DNA of 64,000 nucleotides. Origin: Cololabis saira (lineage: Eukaryota > Chordata > Actinopteri > Beloniformes > Belonidae). Position numbers and translations under genes: made by a program. The DNA is taken from contig NC_084607.1 in assembly GCF_033807715.1 (NCBI RefSeq), positions 20,531,941 to 20,595,940 of the forward strand. The letters are read 5' to 3'. The notes beneath the pieces are model-generated. The model was not told the DNA's origin and ran no database searches. It saw only the letters and a program-made list of their open reading frames with translations. Shown here piece by piece: positions 1-28,666 of the stretch; the first letter of the stretch is position 1; each line of letters opens with the position of its first letter.

Positions 1-342
1 TCTGCTGGACAAACGCAGTACTGCATATTATGAAAGAATAGAATGTATTAATCATTAAACACTGTACATTAATTCATATAACCTTTTTTTTTTAAATCAT
101 TGACAGAAAAAGAAAACAAAAATCACATTTTGACTTTTTTGGTCACAAGTCTTGGTATTATAGCCTTGGTCTCAGTTTGTGGGATTACAAGGCAAAAATG
201 GTTGGAAACTTCTGAGCGTCTGCATTGTAATGATGCTAAATTGTGTTCTGGTATCTTAGAGACTCAACAAAAAATCTTGTTTTGTGGAACATTTCTGTGG
301 TCAGAATTTTAGCTTGTGTGGGATTATGTCCTTGTAATTGTA

Positions 343-433
<91 letters not shown>

Positions 434-434
434 T

Positions 435-469
<35 letters not shown>

Positions 470-472
470 TGT
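343..472. repeat. Compound microsatellite (TG)n-(TA)n-(T)n-(TTTA)n
   Basis: A TG run, then about 32 TA units, a T run and about nine TTTA units fill the end of the tex2 intron up to 15 bases before the acceptor at 486-487. It replaces the usual polypyrimidine tract. Length is likely to vary between individuals. Confidence 0.95.
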
Positions 473-487
473 ACTTTTGTTTCCCAG

Positions 488-1418
488 GTATGGTTTCCGG
501 AATCCTCCTCATCTAGAGCTGAAAGCACGGCCTAAACTGGGGGAGAGGGAGGTAACTCTGGGCCATGTAACAGAGTGGATTGAAAAGAAGCTTGAGCAGG
601 AGTTCCAGGTATACACTGAGAATAAAGAGGGAATTCTATCGTTAGGCATGTAAACAATGCAGACTAAAAAAAATTGTCAATATAGTTAATAGGTGATGTC
701 ATATCCCATGGTATCTCCTAGCTCAGACTGGTGGTACCAAAAGCTGAATCTTTTCTCCAGGTAAACAGGGAAAATGACCCCCCAAGATGTTCAGAATGAG
801 AATTTAGATCGTAAAAGATTGCATGCACTTAAAAACCATGTGCCAGCATCTTTCCCACCCTTCACAACTGGAATAATGACATGCCTGCTGTTAGATAACT
901 ACCCTGAGGCACACCTGCAAACTACTGCAGCAAACAGTCTCTCTCAGGTCTACCACACATCTACATTTATCTCTGTCTGACGGCTCTGGGAGTGTAATAA
1001 TGTACCGATCCCCCCCTAAAATCTGCCTCCAGTCAAGTAGAGCGCCGTAGTGTAAATTGTTGTGACAGGGGGATGCATTTGGTTTCCAACAAAAGCCAAA
1101 ATTGGAGCTCCATCACACATAACAAAAATGATGTTGGTGACCATGAATTTTCAATGTTTTTGCTTTGTTCTTGTTAAATTTCAACAGATTTTATTGATTA
1201 ATATATAGTGGCATACTCTGTTTCTGTTCCCTGTAACAGTAAATCAGTCTCTCTTTCTCCTCCCACAGAAAATATTTGTGATGCCAAACATGGACGACAT
1301 ATGGCTGCCCATAATGCACTCTGCCATGGATACACGCTCAAATGCCAACTTGATGACTGTGACAAACGATGCCTTGAAGGATTCAGAGCCGGAGGACTCT
1401 GAGATTGTGGACGTGTGA
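488..1418 (+). CDS. tex2: tex2, last two coding exons (partial)
   Basis: Coding segments are 488-608 and 1269-1418, with the TGA stop at 1416-1418. The first begins with one base completing an upstream codon, runs 40 codons and ends in phase 0 before a GT donor. The second begins after a CACAG acceptor. The joined ~90 residues contain HLELKARPKLGEREVTL, WIEKKLEQEF and MPNMDDIW..MHSAMD, which I recognise as the C-terminal end of TEX2, an ER membrane protein with an SMP lipid-transfer domain acting at ER contact sites. The protein ends in an acidic tail (EPEDSEIVDV). Upstream exons lie left of the window. Position next to the snoRNA host and ern1 matches human 17q23. The identification rests on remembered family sequence plus synteny; I am fairly sure. 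Confidence 0.85.
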
Positions 1419-2995
1419 AAACTGCTGTTCAAAGACTGACTTTGTATCACCGTGAAGACATAAGAAGCCCCCACTTATCTTAAAAACCAAGGTGCAACAA
1501 TGGGTCCGACCAAGAATTTAATATTTTTAACTATTTTTCAGTCCCATTGTTACACAAAACTGCTGACAGCCCAGAGCTCTTTCATTTGTGAGAGTTAAAG
1601 CAGGATAACGGATGAGTGGTGACTCAGACGTATTTGAGTGTCATCGACTATCGATTCACACTCTAATGAATACATGTCCCGGGGCATAAGGAGGATCAAC
1701 AGACAGCCATCTGATTCAACTAGAGAAACCATAATACCTGTGATGTACAGCTGCACCAAATGCGATAGTTGTACAGTGTAAACTTTTAGCGTGACATTTC
1801 TAATCAAGTGGTGTATTGTTGCTATTGTAACTTTAAGGCCACTCATAAAGAATGCATACTACAACTGAGGAAGTACTACTAAATTTTTGAGATTTTACCT
1901 AAAGTCCCACCTTAGAATAATGCATATTTTACAGGAACACCATCGCCTCTTATCCTCCACTCAGCTGCCTAGCACTTATATGCAAAGCAATCAATCACGC
2001 TGTGTCTATGAAAGACACCGGATCCATTAAGTTTCACCATAAACACAGTCCCGTCATCAATACTGTGTTCTTTTGACTCTGTGGTAACGATTACAGTCAA
2101 AATTGACTCAATAGACTGTGTGAATTGAAATGTGCTGGTAAACGGTCTGTTGAATGTACAAGTAGGAATTCAGCTAGTCTCTTTCATTGACATATGTCAA
2201 AGCAGCGATTTTTTTGAGTTATCAGAGTTGGGAAAAAAAGTAATAATTTTCTATATTTATTGCCAAAGCAATCTCTGTCGTTTGAGAAAGGTAACATAAT
2301 AGGTGACAAGTCAAGCAATCAGTTAATACTTTCCTGCTCCTGCTGAGGCCACTTTTAAGTTGTGCAGCCAACATTTTACAAACTTCAGCTGGAATTCTGA
2401 TGATAGAAAATAATCTGCAGGGAATGATTATTATTTTCTGGGTAAGAAGAGACTGAAAGCCTGTTTTAATCATGTTAATGCATAAAACCATAGTTTGTGG
2501 GTAAATCAAACCCGTTTTGTTTGAATTTACAGCACACTGGATATTAGCCATATGATTTAATGTCAGCAGACAATGAATGCTATTTTGTTGAATTATTTAT
2601 TTGCTTTGCTGTTCAGTGTTGTACATGTTAATGAAGAACATCACTTATAATCTAGAACTACAGAAGCTCTGTAATCCACCAGAAGACTCATCTGCTTTAC
2701 AGGTGACTTGATTACGTTTTGTGTTCATACAAGTGTGTTGGCTAGTGTACGAGGCAGAAAGTGCCTTTAAAGTAATCAAACATTCCTTCATGGTGAGCCG
2801 CCACATTTCTTGCATCGGATAAGGAAAGAGATAATGTATCCGTGCCATTCGTCTTTTAAGACATGCCCTTTGTTTTCATGTCTCGGTGTTCATTTGCACA
2901 GTGATGGAAATCTCAAACATTGCTGTTGTGTTCAGTGATGTCGCTGAATGTTACGGTTCTGATCGTTGTGGATCAATAAAACCTTTTGCTTGGAA
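1419..2995 (+). other. tex2: tex2 3' UTR
   Basis: Non-coding sequence from the tex2 stop to the first AATAAA hexamer at 2975-2980. No convincing ORF, repeat or splice pair is visible. The true cleavage site is inferred from the hexamer only. Confidence 0.6.
2975..2980 (+). terminator. AATAAA poly(A) signal, probably tex2
   Basis: Canonical hexamer about 1.56 kb after the tex2 stop codon, the first AATAAA in that direction. Cleavage is expected 10-30 bases downstream. Confidence 0.55.
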
Positions 2996-4234
2996 GTAAG
3001 ATTTCAGCCTAATGGTTCAAACAGAAAATATGAGAACTTACCAGGCATATGTGTGTAGCATTAAACGTAGGCTATGTAATTCTGCACAATCACAAACCCA
3101 GAGGACTGTCACATTCAGTGAATGCTTTTCATCTGCTAGCTGTCCATCTTGAGTAATTTGTCAGTAAAATAGTTAAAAACTTGAAACAGAGCAGGATCTG
3201 ACTCAGGGTTCAAGCTTGTGCACGAGACAGGTTTCCATTTAAGGAGATTAGGGGTAAAACATGACTAAGAGCAACTTCTTCCTCTAGCCTGGTGGACTGG
3301 GGTCACTTATTACCTGCCTGCAAATGAAGGTGGGATTGAATGACATTAGCATTGAAAGAGCAGAGCCGGTTAATGCACCTGGTTCCAAATGTTGAAATGC
3401 AAAAAGAACTTGTTCTTGAAGGGATTGTTGAGCAGGCTTTATGTCATCTGCTTAAAAGCAGGGGACACCAACCCTACATCTGATCAAACACCTCACATTT
3501 TTAGGACTGATTTTAAATAGCAAACCCCTGCAGGGGGTGTATTTTAGCCCATTTAGTGGGGACGAACTGACAAGGGATCGGAGACCCCTGGTGAGAGGGG
3601 AGCAGTTATGTCTCCCATTATATTCCAAACAGCTGACAGTACTAAACCTTTAAAAGTTGATTGGATTAACATGCATCAGTGACTATAGTCATACTAATTT
3701 ATAAAACAGCCTAAGAGCTTTTTTCAATGACCCTAGTCTGTTTACAGAAAATATTTAGGCATGACCTTGTAGATGGCTCCAGACCTGTAATCTCACAGGA
3801 GTTTAAATGCTATCCTTTCATTCTGCAATATTTGGCCATCTAAACAGACTATAGGATCAGGTTACTTTTTCCATCCTCTGGCACTTTATACATCCATTCT
3901 GGGCCATTTAAGGTTGTCTCACAGGCTTCAAGTGAACCAATTCAACTTTGATCATTAAGTGTTGATCATTCAGCACTTTGAAGATGTGCTTAAACTTGTA
4001 AGTCTAGTTTCTCCTGCCCCGCACATTTATGCAGGATTATAGCCATTTGTGTCTTGCTTTAAAAGAGAAACTTGGGAAAACTGCCAAGAAGCTCCAGTTA
4101 TGACAAGACCAGATAATCTGGCACTTCTTGGTCTGTGTGAAAAGCCAAGGACTAGGCAGTTCCACTTCAAGATGTGCCCTCAAGTCAGTTTTGCGAGACA
4201 TGCATGCAAGAATAAGACTCCCAGACAAAATATC
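2996..4234. other. tex2 - snoRNA host intergenic
   Basis: Convergent intergenic region between the tex2 3' end and the minus-strand host gene 3' end. I see no gene, clear repeat or RNA in it. Confidence 0.5.
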
Positions 4235-4655
4235 AGAAACTTAATTCTTTATTGCACTTTTTCCAAAAGTATACATGTTCATAAAAATCATGATGTCCCA
4301 CATTTCTTTTAAGTTCACAATTTGATGCCCAGGTTAATTAATGAAAGTCTGCATTTACTTCCTCAGGTTAAAGAGCTAAGAAACATTTGGACCGCACACT
4401 AATTGTACACATTTTAATTTGAAACAATTCTGGCATTAACTCAAGTTTATATAGTTAAAAAAAAAAAAAAAAAAGTCTCATCTAGTGCCTTCAGTATTAA
4501 GATGTCTAGCCATCTTCATGACCAGATATTAAAAGTCAAATTACCCACCATGTCTGACTTACACAATCCACACAGCTCCAGCTCCTGCAAGAGAAAAAAC
4601 GACTAGTTTAATTAAGATACTTTATAAGAAAAAAAAAAACCTCCAGATGATTTCT

Positions 4656-4731
4656 GGTTCATGTCAGATTTAAAAATTAACTTCAGTTGAAATCAGAAGT
4701 CTAACTCCAAAAGAATCATCACCATTGAACC
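4656..4731 (-). ncRNA. Box C/D snoRNA, copy 2 (tandem duplicate)
   Basis: Second 76-nt copy on the minus strand in intron 3. C box GTGATGA is at plus 4716-4722, D box CTGA is next to the 3' stem, and the D' region is conserved with copy 1. The terminal stem is slightly weakened, because the 5' strand reads GGTTCAATG. It differs from copy 1 at only a few bases, mostly outside boxes and putative guides, so it is probably functional. Confidence 0.75.
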
Positions 4732-4940
4732 AAAAAAAAGAAGCTATCATTTAAAGAACCATCCTTGTTGGACAATGTTCGAACCTGGTCAATAAAGCTG
4801 ATTCTGATTAAAAGTCAAATTACCCACCATGTCTTACACAGTCCACACAGCTCCAGGTCCTGCAAGAGAAAAAACGACTAGTTTAATTAAGATACTTTAT
4901 AAGAAAGAAAAAGAAAAAAAACCTCCAGATGATGATGTAT

Positions 4941-5016
4941 GGTTCATGTCAGATTCAAAAATTAACTTCAGCTGAAATCAGAAGTCTAACTCCAAAAGAA
5001 TCATCACTCATGAACC
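4941..5016 (-). ncRNA. Box C/D snoRNA, copy 1 (SNORD104-like)
   Basis: 76-nt unit on the minus strand, inside intron 2 of the host. An 8-bp terminal stem, GGTTCATG..CATGAACC, closes it. C box GTGATGA is at plus 5001-5007, D box CTGA at plus 4949-4952 just inside the stem, and a D'-like CTGA at plus 4978-4981. This is textbook box C/D layout, guiding 2'-O-methylation of rRNA in the nucleolus. Human SNORD104 occupies the same locus, so I infer that family; I could not verify the guide match. Confidence 0.8.
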
Positions 5017-5403
5017 AAAAAAAAAAAAACAAGCTACTATTTAAAGAACCACTCACCATCACGTGGCACACACGCTGCCCACGAGAGAAACAGCTAGTGT
5101 TGGACCTTTTCTTTAGAAACAAACGAAACACACAAAAAAGTCAGTCACGTCTGTTATTACATCCATAATCTGGCGTTATACATGTGGTAAAATATTACCT
5201 TAAGGTTCTTCGTAGACTCATGTTGCATTCAGTGCCACTTTCAACCCGATAACACTACGTTGAGGCACTTTATAGTCAAGTATAATCATTAATACAAAAA
5301 AAATAGCCCACAAACTGCCTCACAGGCACGTTTTTGCCCCAGTTTTCCCCGGTTCTCCCCGACCACGTCCTCCGCCGGCAGCGTGGTGTGCAGAGGAAGA
5401 AAA

Positions 5404-5685
5404 TGTCTCCCGGATGTGTTTTATACCACATCCGTGTCGGCGGCTCTGCTCTGATTGGCTGAGAGGAGCTGACGTCACCGCTCCTCCACTCGCGTGGATA
5501 TGAATCCCAAAGTCCAGCCCACCGCCTTCATTTCAGGAAGAAACCCCAACTAACGCTTTATCACAGCGCTGCAACGCTGAAAAACACATTTACAAACATC
5601 TGCTTGTAAGCCAAACCGCGTCTTCTATGAAGCCGGTACCCGTGCGGGCCGAGCCGCCGTGTGTCCCGGTGTAGCAGCTGGAAAC
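5404..5685. promoter_or_regulatory. Bidirectional promoter of snoRNA host and ern1
   Basis: A GC-rich 280-bp interval between divergent genes. It holds TATAAAA for the minus-strand host (plus 5419-5425), a CCAAT-type ATTGGCT at 5454-5460 and a perfect CRE TGACGTCA at 5470-5477. The ern1 5' UTR must lie in its right half. The plus-strand start site is not resolved. Confidence 0.7.
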
Positions 5686-22851
<17,166 letters not shown>

Positions 22852-24574
22852 ACTAAGCCAGAGTTTGGTGGACCCAGCACAAATGGGAGCATTGCCTTTT
22901 TAAAAAAAGTAGAAAACAAGCAGGAGTCAGTTGCTGTGCCGTGAGCTGGTGAGGACCAGGCCTGCAGTGCCTGGGAGCCGCTGCCCGGTGCAACAGCTGG
23001 GTCCTGAACATAGTGCCTTCTGCTGACCTGGAGGACAATGATCCCCAACACAAGTCTGCCAACTTGTGCATCTCTGCCAAGAGGAAGTCGCATACCCAAA
23101 GGGATCTTGCTGGATGCTTTTCTTGTAGCTGGACGGAGCTAAGAAATGCTTTTAATTTCATCACACTGTGTCCAAAAAAGAGTTTTTCAAAAAATAAGTC
23201 TGCCATGGGAGATGTCTAAATGTTGAAAATATGGGTGGCTTTCTCGTGCAATGTCATGTATTTGTCTGTTTGTTGCACAGATGCTGTATGTATAATTTTG
23301 TGTATACTGATTCAAAATTTGGATCATGAATCATTTAATGTGGCCACCGTGCCTTTTTTTTTTTTTTTTTTTTAAGAAAACATCACTGTGCTGTGCGGGT
23401 ACAGCTCCTTAAATAGACTATGCTAAATGTGCTTGATTCCACTTAATGCTGCTAGACTATGTCACGTTTGTAAATCAAAACTTGTACTGACCCGGTTACA
23501 GTGGACTGCTCCAAAGGATGTTCAGGATGGAATCTGAATACATTAGATAATTTAATCCTTATGCTTATGTTTTTAAGTATAAATAACACACCGGGCCACA
23601 AATTGATAATGTATTATAACTTTTTATGGGTGTCGAAGTGAAGTTAATGAATTGCACATTAAATTTTATTTTGTCTTTTCTACTCACATTTAGCTTGTTT
23701 CTCTTGTAGCATCTCAGGATGGGAATCTGGAAGGTTTTTTGTTTCCAGGTGGTATTGTCTATTTTTTCTGTTGCCACAATTCATATCAGCTTGTTTGTAG
23801 CATTTTTCCTTAATCAAGTAGTTTTACTGCAAACAAATTAAGTGGTTATCTGTTTGAAAAGGTCCAACACAATTTCATGGAACCAACGCAGCTACTGTAG
23901 GTATTAAATAACTTTTACAGGTGCATTTTTTAAAATGTTCTGCTTCTACCTCTCCCGCCTGCTTCATATTGAGTTGGTCTCTCAGAAGGGCTCTGACCCG
24001 TTAGGGCCAGGAGGACAAAGAATATCAGACGGTGTCCTGATGTGTTTGGTACCAGGATGTTGCAGCAGGTCATCTGGGCCCTGCCACGTGTGGAGCAGGT
24101 TGCTGTGAATAGAGATGACTTCCTAAAGGTCCCTTCAGATTTATATGTGGAAAGTTTGGAGACAAAATGATCACCTCAGACTCTTTGTTGTGTTCTTAAG
24201 CACATCTTTTGAAAATTGTGTCTTTGCTGAGCTGCGGGGGGAGACCTATATTGTAGGGGGATGTTGTTACTATCTTGTGAGGGTGTGATTGTTTTGCAAA
24301 AAATTTAGAAAGGTGGGAAATACCAGAATGGCATTTTATGTGAATGCATGGATGCAGGCTTTTACAGCAGAACAATGCGTTCTAGATAGAAAGGGTGGTG
24401 TTTACTCAGTTTTGATCAGTGTAAAATTTAAGAAAACAATTTAAGACACATTTCCATAAATCTAGTTTGAACATTTGTACATGACTCCTAAAGGCTTCTA
24501 CTTTCCACCATGTTTGGGTCTTTAAAGGTGTCATTTTAATTGTGATATTGTGGCCAGATTTTTAGAGACACATC
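22852..24574 (+). other. ern1 3' UTR and intergenic
   Basis: Non-coding sequence after the ern1 TGA. A T run lies at 23357-23373, and ATTAAA at 23658-23663 is followed by a T/GT-rich stretch, making it the best poly(A) signal candidate. The ORFs here are short and featureless. Homology with the duplicated SAMD9-like promoter block begins near 24575. Confidence 0.5.
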
Positions 24575-25134
24575 CATCACATCCTTATTGCACTTGGAAC
24601 AAAAGTGATGGGGTTCTTTAGTGAGAGATTACAACAACAAAAAAACAGGGTTATGTCACAGTGCTGAGGACTGCTCCTTTTTTATCGGTTGTGTATCCTG
24701 TCATGCTCTCTAGTTTCCTTGTTTATTACATAACGATTGGTTGAACCTGCAGCCGGGGTTATCATACATTTATGGTGCTGGTTCTGAACATATGTTTATG
24801 GTAACAAACCACCATCCTACAAAATACAGCCCGTTTTCATTTGTTCATTTTCCAGCTCCAAGATGTCTCAGTTCCGTATCTGAAATTATTTTTATACTTC
24901 CGTGAGTTATCACGTGATGCACAGCGAAAAGTGCGGGTCAGTTATGTGAGTTTCGCCGGTCTTTCCCCAAAAACGAAACTTAGAGCGGGGAGCAGTCAGC
25001 AGGCAGAGCCCAGACAGCAGCTCGGACCTGAAACCTCGTCCTACCAGGACCAGATCCAGGTCCAACTTTGTTAAACTGCTGTCCAGTTCAGCAAAGCTGC
25101 AGAATGACTACTTCCCCCCCTCTTTTTACCAGAG
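24575..25134 (+). promoter_or_regulatory. Promoter and non-coding exon 1 of SAMD9-like gene A
   Basis: The block is repeated at 47110-47620 in front of gene B, which points to a gene-associated promoter. It contains AAAAACGAAACT at 24969-24980, one mismatch from the ISRE core GAAANNGAAACT, plus an opposite GTTTCGCC half-site just upstream (near 24950). Exon 1 follows and ends at a strong donor, CCAGAG|GTAAGA (donor from 25135). The paralogous donor is conserved at 47621. The start site itself is inferred to lie about 24985-25010. No coding ATG is needed here because the start codon is in exon 2. Confidence 0.6.
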
Positions 25135-28100
25135 GTAAGAGGCATATGTTTTCGTCATATTTTCCTGTGTTGTCTCTCCGACCTTAATGTAAAATAAATT
25201 CCTACCTTCACCGGTCGCCATGTTTACTCTGTAACATCTGCAATTTAACACTATTGTAAAACCTAACAAAGATATTAGGTAAGTGCGCATGTAGTTGTGT
25301 TGTGGCTTAAAACAAACAACCGAAACGAATAAAAACTAACACTTTTTTCCGATCAAAGGAGTGTGCAACCTCCCTCACGCAATTTATACCCCGGGGGGTG
25401 AAATACCAGAGATGATTTTTACATCCAAACAGCGGATGTCAAAAATATATTTTCAAAACGTTCATAAGTTTATATGGATTTTATTTATTTATTCAATCAT
25501 TCAATTATTCAATATTTTTTTTAAATGCTAGAAAAGATGGGAACCACGCCCTATGCGGAATGGAAAGTACCCATAGATATAAAATACTATACCATTTTCT
25601 GTAACAGTAATATGTGCGTGTTTACTAATGAAGAAGTACAACTAATGGTTACATGCTGTATAATTAGTGACCCTGTGTAAAAATATGACAATTGTGAGAT
25701 CACGGTACGGTTCATTTTCGGTACAGTAAAGGTAAAGAAACACAACATAAAAATAGCTTTTCAGTTAATTTTCAACTTTTGCAAACAACAGTTTATACAT
25801 TTTCTTCTCCAAGAAATCACCAACATAATAAGCCCCTGGTCTTCGTCAATAGCGAATGGCTGGTCAGTGAGTGCTGTCATTTGGGCTATCTCAGCGATAA
25901 TTTCTTGTGCCTTTTCAATGTCGCGGGGCATTTTTTCCTCCGCTTGAATGTGTCTTGCGGTGTGGACTGTGTTGATTTAGTAAACTGTGTATTTTTGCCA
26001 GTGTTTGTTTTTGAGATGCCTAATATAGTTAAAACCACCAACGCATCCCTGAGCAAAATCTGCCAATTAGTGGCATCTGAGAAATTTACAGGTGTGGTCA
26101 TGTGTCATCATTAGAAAATAAAGATTTTCTCAAAGCAAGGATTTTTTGTGTAGATCTATTTAAGGTATATTTCTTTTCCTGTATACACATGTATTTTAAA
26201 GGCTTTATTTATGGATAATTGAATTCACATTGATTAAATTGTCAGTTCATACCTGCGGGTACAAAAAATACTAAAGGTAATAAGAAGTCATAAAAATAGA
26301 CAAAAGGAGAAGTCATGATCCTGTCCGACAACCTCTCCTTGTTTTCTTTTGGGCTTGGCTGCAGGTGATTTTAAGTATGAAAAGCTTTCAGGGTGGTTCC
26401 TCATTCACTTGCCAATTTCCATGTACCTGCACCTACATGCCATTTTCTCATTGGTTAAACGGTATAAGTCTTTTGTTATTTGGCATTAAGCAGTATGGGG
26501 TTCTGATGATCTTCTCCCCAAGAGACATACTTAAACCTGATGGATTTATGTTTTAACAAGAGCCTAAAGCCTGAGATATACTTGCAGTTCAGAACGCGTA
26601 TGCATCATGGCCGCCACGTGTATCCTGCGTTCATTTGACGCATCGACGTGCACGTTCTCAAAAAGACACTGAACGCATACAGTTCTCGCTATGGCCGCAA
26701 GTGGTGCTGGTCCCCGGTCAGAGGCACTGGTCCTGGTCACGTGACACTGTCCACGACGACGCTATGTTCTGAAAATGAGTGTTTTGATTAGATTTTTTGA
26801 TTTGATTTATTTTTTTGTGTAGCTGGGGCTGCGCGCTCCCAGCGCGAGCGGGCCGCGGAGGAAAGCCAAACCGGCTGAGTTTTGTTTAAAATAGTTATTA
26901 TACAAATTTTATTTATTTTTATTGAATGTATCTGTTGCAAATAAAACCTATCTTCCAATTCATTGCATTTTTCATTGCATTTTTAGCCTAGTTATTTTTG
27001 TGGTAGAAGTATTGTATCGGTACTCGGTATCGGCGAGTACACAAATTAAAGTACTCGTACTCGGTGTGAAAAAAATGGTATCGGGGCATCCCTACTAAAG
27101 GATTGTTGTATTAAACGCAGCTTTGTCCTTAACCCCTCTCGAAATGCCAAGCTTGCATGTAATGCAGGTTGCTATGGCAATGTTATTCTCTTCCACTGTA
27201 AAGTATCTCCACATAGCAGACATGTTCTTGTGCGTCTCCTGCTCAAACTGGTCAAACCGGCAATAAAATGTTGCAATCTGTTCATGCATTTATATGCAGG
27301 TGAGATACTTCTACTAGGGTATTTATCTGTAATAAAAAGCTTGAAATATATAGCGCTGATAAAAATAATGAGAATAAAATATATATCCCATCCCTGATCG
27401 GGATTCAACATTCAATTTCGATCAAGTCTATGATCGGGCCAATTTCAGATCACATGATCGGAATATACCAATATATAACCAGAGAAATTCAGAGAAATAA
27501 ACCATAGTCTTGTATCAACAAAAGACATCCAAAATGGTATGCAGTGCTGTCGGTGATGGCGGGTGCTTATCTTCTCCCGCAGCCTCCGTATCAGGGCAGA
27601 TAGGTCTTGTGCTGTCTTGTCAATGTATTTTGGAGCCACTCTTTGCATATCTTTGAACATTTTTAAAACCATGGATCTAGTTAGCTGGTCTCTCAAAGCA
27701 ATTGACCAAATTTTCTTGATGAAAAGACAGGGCAGAGGGGACTCTTCTTGCCCTGACGGCATGTTTGCGGCTGGATACACATCGGACTCAAGGCCGAAGT
27801 GGAGGATCATGTGATCAAGATGTCTACATAATTGGATTTATGATAACAGGATTTCTGCTTTTTGGAGTTGGCAGTTACCTGGCATATCGACAATTTCGGA
27901 AAACGTTGGCAGATATTCTAGCTATTGCCGGGTTCACCGGGTTCGTGAATATGTCATGCTATCAACACTCAGACTCGGACACTGTGTGAACAAAATCGCA
28001 AATTGGATGCGATTCTCGACCAGAATCTAGGCCTCTAGCCATGCGCAGACTTCAAAAATGTATTTTTATTTATTTATTTTTATTAAACACTATATACATT

Positions 28101-28666
28101 GGAATGAGAATAAAAGTAGTGCAAAAAAAAACAACTTATTTTTAATGTAATTATGTAATTTAGCAGGAAACTGCCCTTTTTAATCCAAATATGTTATTTT
28201 GAAAGTTATTTTCAACCTATTTGGATAATATGCAGCGCAATGCATATTTATTTGATACATAATGGTTTTTATGAATCGAACAACAGAAAAATAATTGTTA
28301 GAATAATCGTCCAATTACTCATTAGATTAGTCGAAACATCGATAAAATAATCAACCGATTAATCGTTTTAAAAATAATCGTTTACCCTCGGCCCTACCAG
28401 ACTCTCAGGCTAGCTGTGGTTTTCAAACTAATTGACGGGGTGGAAAAGACCTTGGACAAGTTGCAAGCTCCAAATAATTGTAGTCGGCCTGACCTAAAAC
28501 AATTGTTGCCATCTTAATTGGCTCCCATGCAGCCGGCCATGACATGCTGGTTAATCTCAATCCCCCCTGGATGTTCGTACTAGCCCTCCCCTTTCCCGTT
28601 ATGACACCTGTAGAACTGAATCATACCTATACCGAGGCCGAACGATAACATTCCATCACTATCAAG
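25135..28666 (+). other. Gene A intron 1, left part: decayed repeats
   Basis: No gene. It contains an inverted copy of a locus-specific repeat (25990-26560), a hAT-like terminal piece with TATCGGTACTCGGTATCGG near 27015-27095, a GATCGGG-rich fragment at 27390-27470, and another hAT-like end with ATTAATCG motifs near 28270-28400. Boundaries of these old elements are blurred. Confidence 0.55.
25990..26560 (-). repeat. Inverted copy of locus-specific repeat R
   Basis: The reverse complement matches 48965-49450, including the stretch covering CATGTACCTGCACCTACATG and the TTTGGCATTAAGCAGTATGG part. It is the only copy in opposite orientation to the genes. Confidence 0.8.

Larger units (their letters stand above)
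4531..5054. repeat. Local tandem duplication of snoRNA plus flanking exon
   Basis: Segment 4531-4762 is repeated at 4810-5054. Each copy has the exon-like GAGCTGGAGCTGTGTGG / GACCTGGAGCTGTGTGG block with its TCTCTTGCAG acceptor, and one snoRNA (minus strand). Between the copies lies a short non-LTR 3'-end remnant (about 4768-4809, ending in an AATAAAGCTGATTCTGATT-type sequence). Confidence 0.85.
4235..5403 (-). ncRNA. snhg25: snoRNA host gene, probable SNHG25 orthologue
   Basis: Minus-strand spliced transcript reconstructed from signals. TATAAAA (plus 5419-5425) lies ~25 bases before a pyrimidine-tract start (plus 5393-5403), as in 5'TOP host genes. Proposed exons: 5199-~5400, 5057-5110, 4824-4859 and ~4235-4584, each boundary with AG acceptor and GT donor on the minus strand. 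AATAAA on the minus strand is at plus 4248-4253. Introns 2 and 3 each hold one box C/D snoRNA. The exons have no substantial ORF: the best one, over exons 1-2, is ~24 codons. In human, SNHG25 with SNORD104 sits between the TEX2 3' end and the ERN1 5' end, divergent from ERN1, exactly as here. The symbol rests on synteny and architecture, since host exons are poorly conserved. I did not find the H/ACA partner (SNORA50C) expected from the human locus. Confidence 0.65.

Noticed and set aside
243..653. 136-codon ORF over the microsatellite
   Set aside because: Mostly translation of TA/TTTA repeats; only the 488-608 part is a real tex2 exon, in one of several overlapping frames.
4235..4560. Possible H/ACA snoRNA (SNORA50C counterpart) in the host last exon
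   Set aside because: One weak hairpin but no convincing H box plus terminal ACA arrangement.
5057..5226. Short peptide frame starting MSLRRTL over host exons 1-2
   Set aside because: Only about 24 codons before a stop, no known family, and the architecture fits a snoRNA host.
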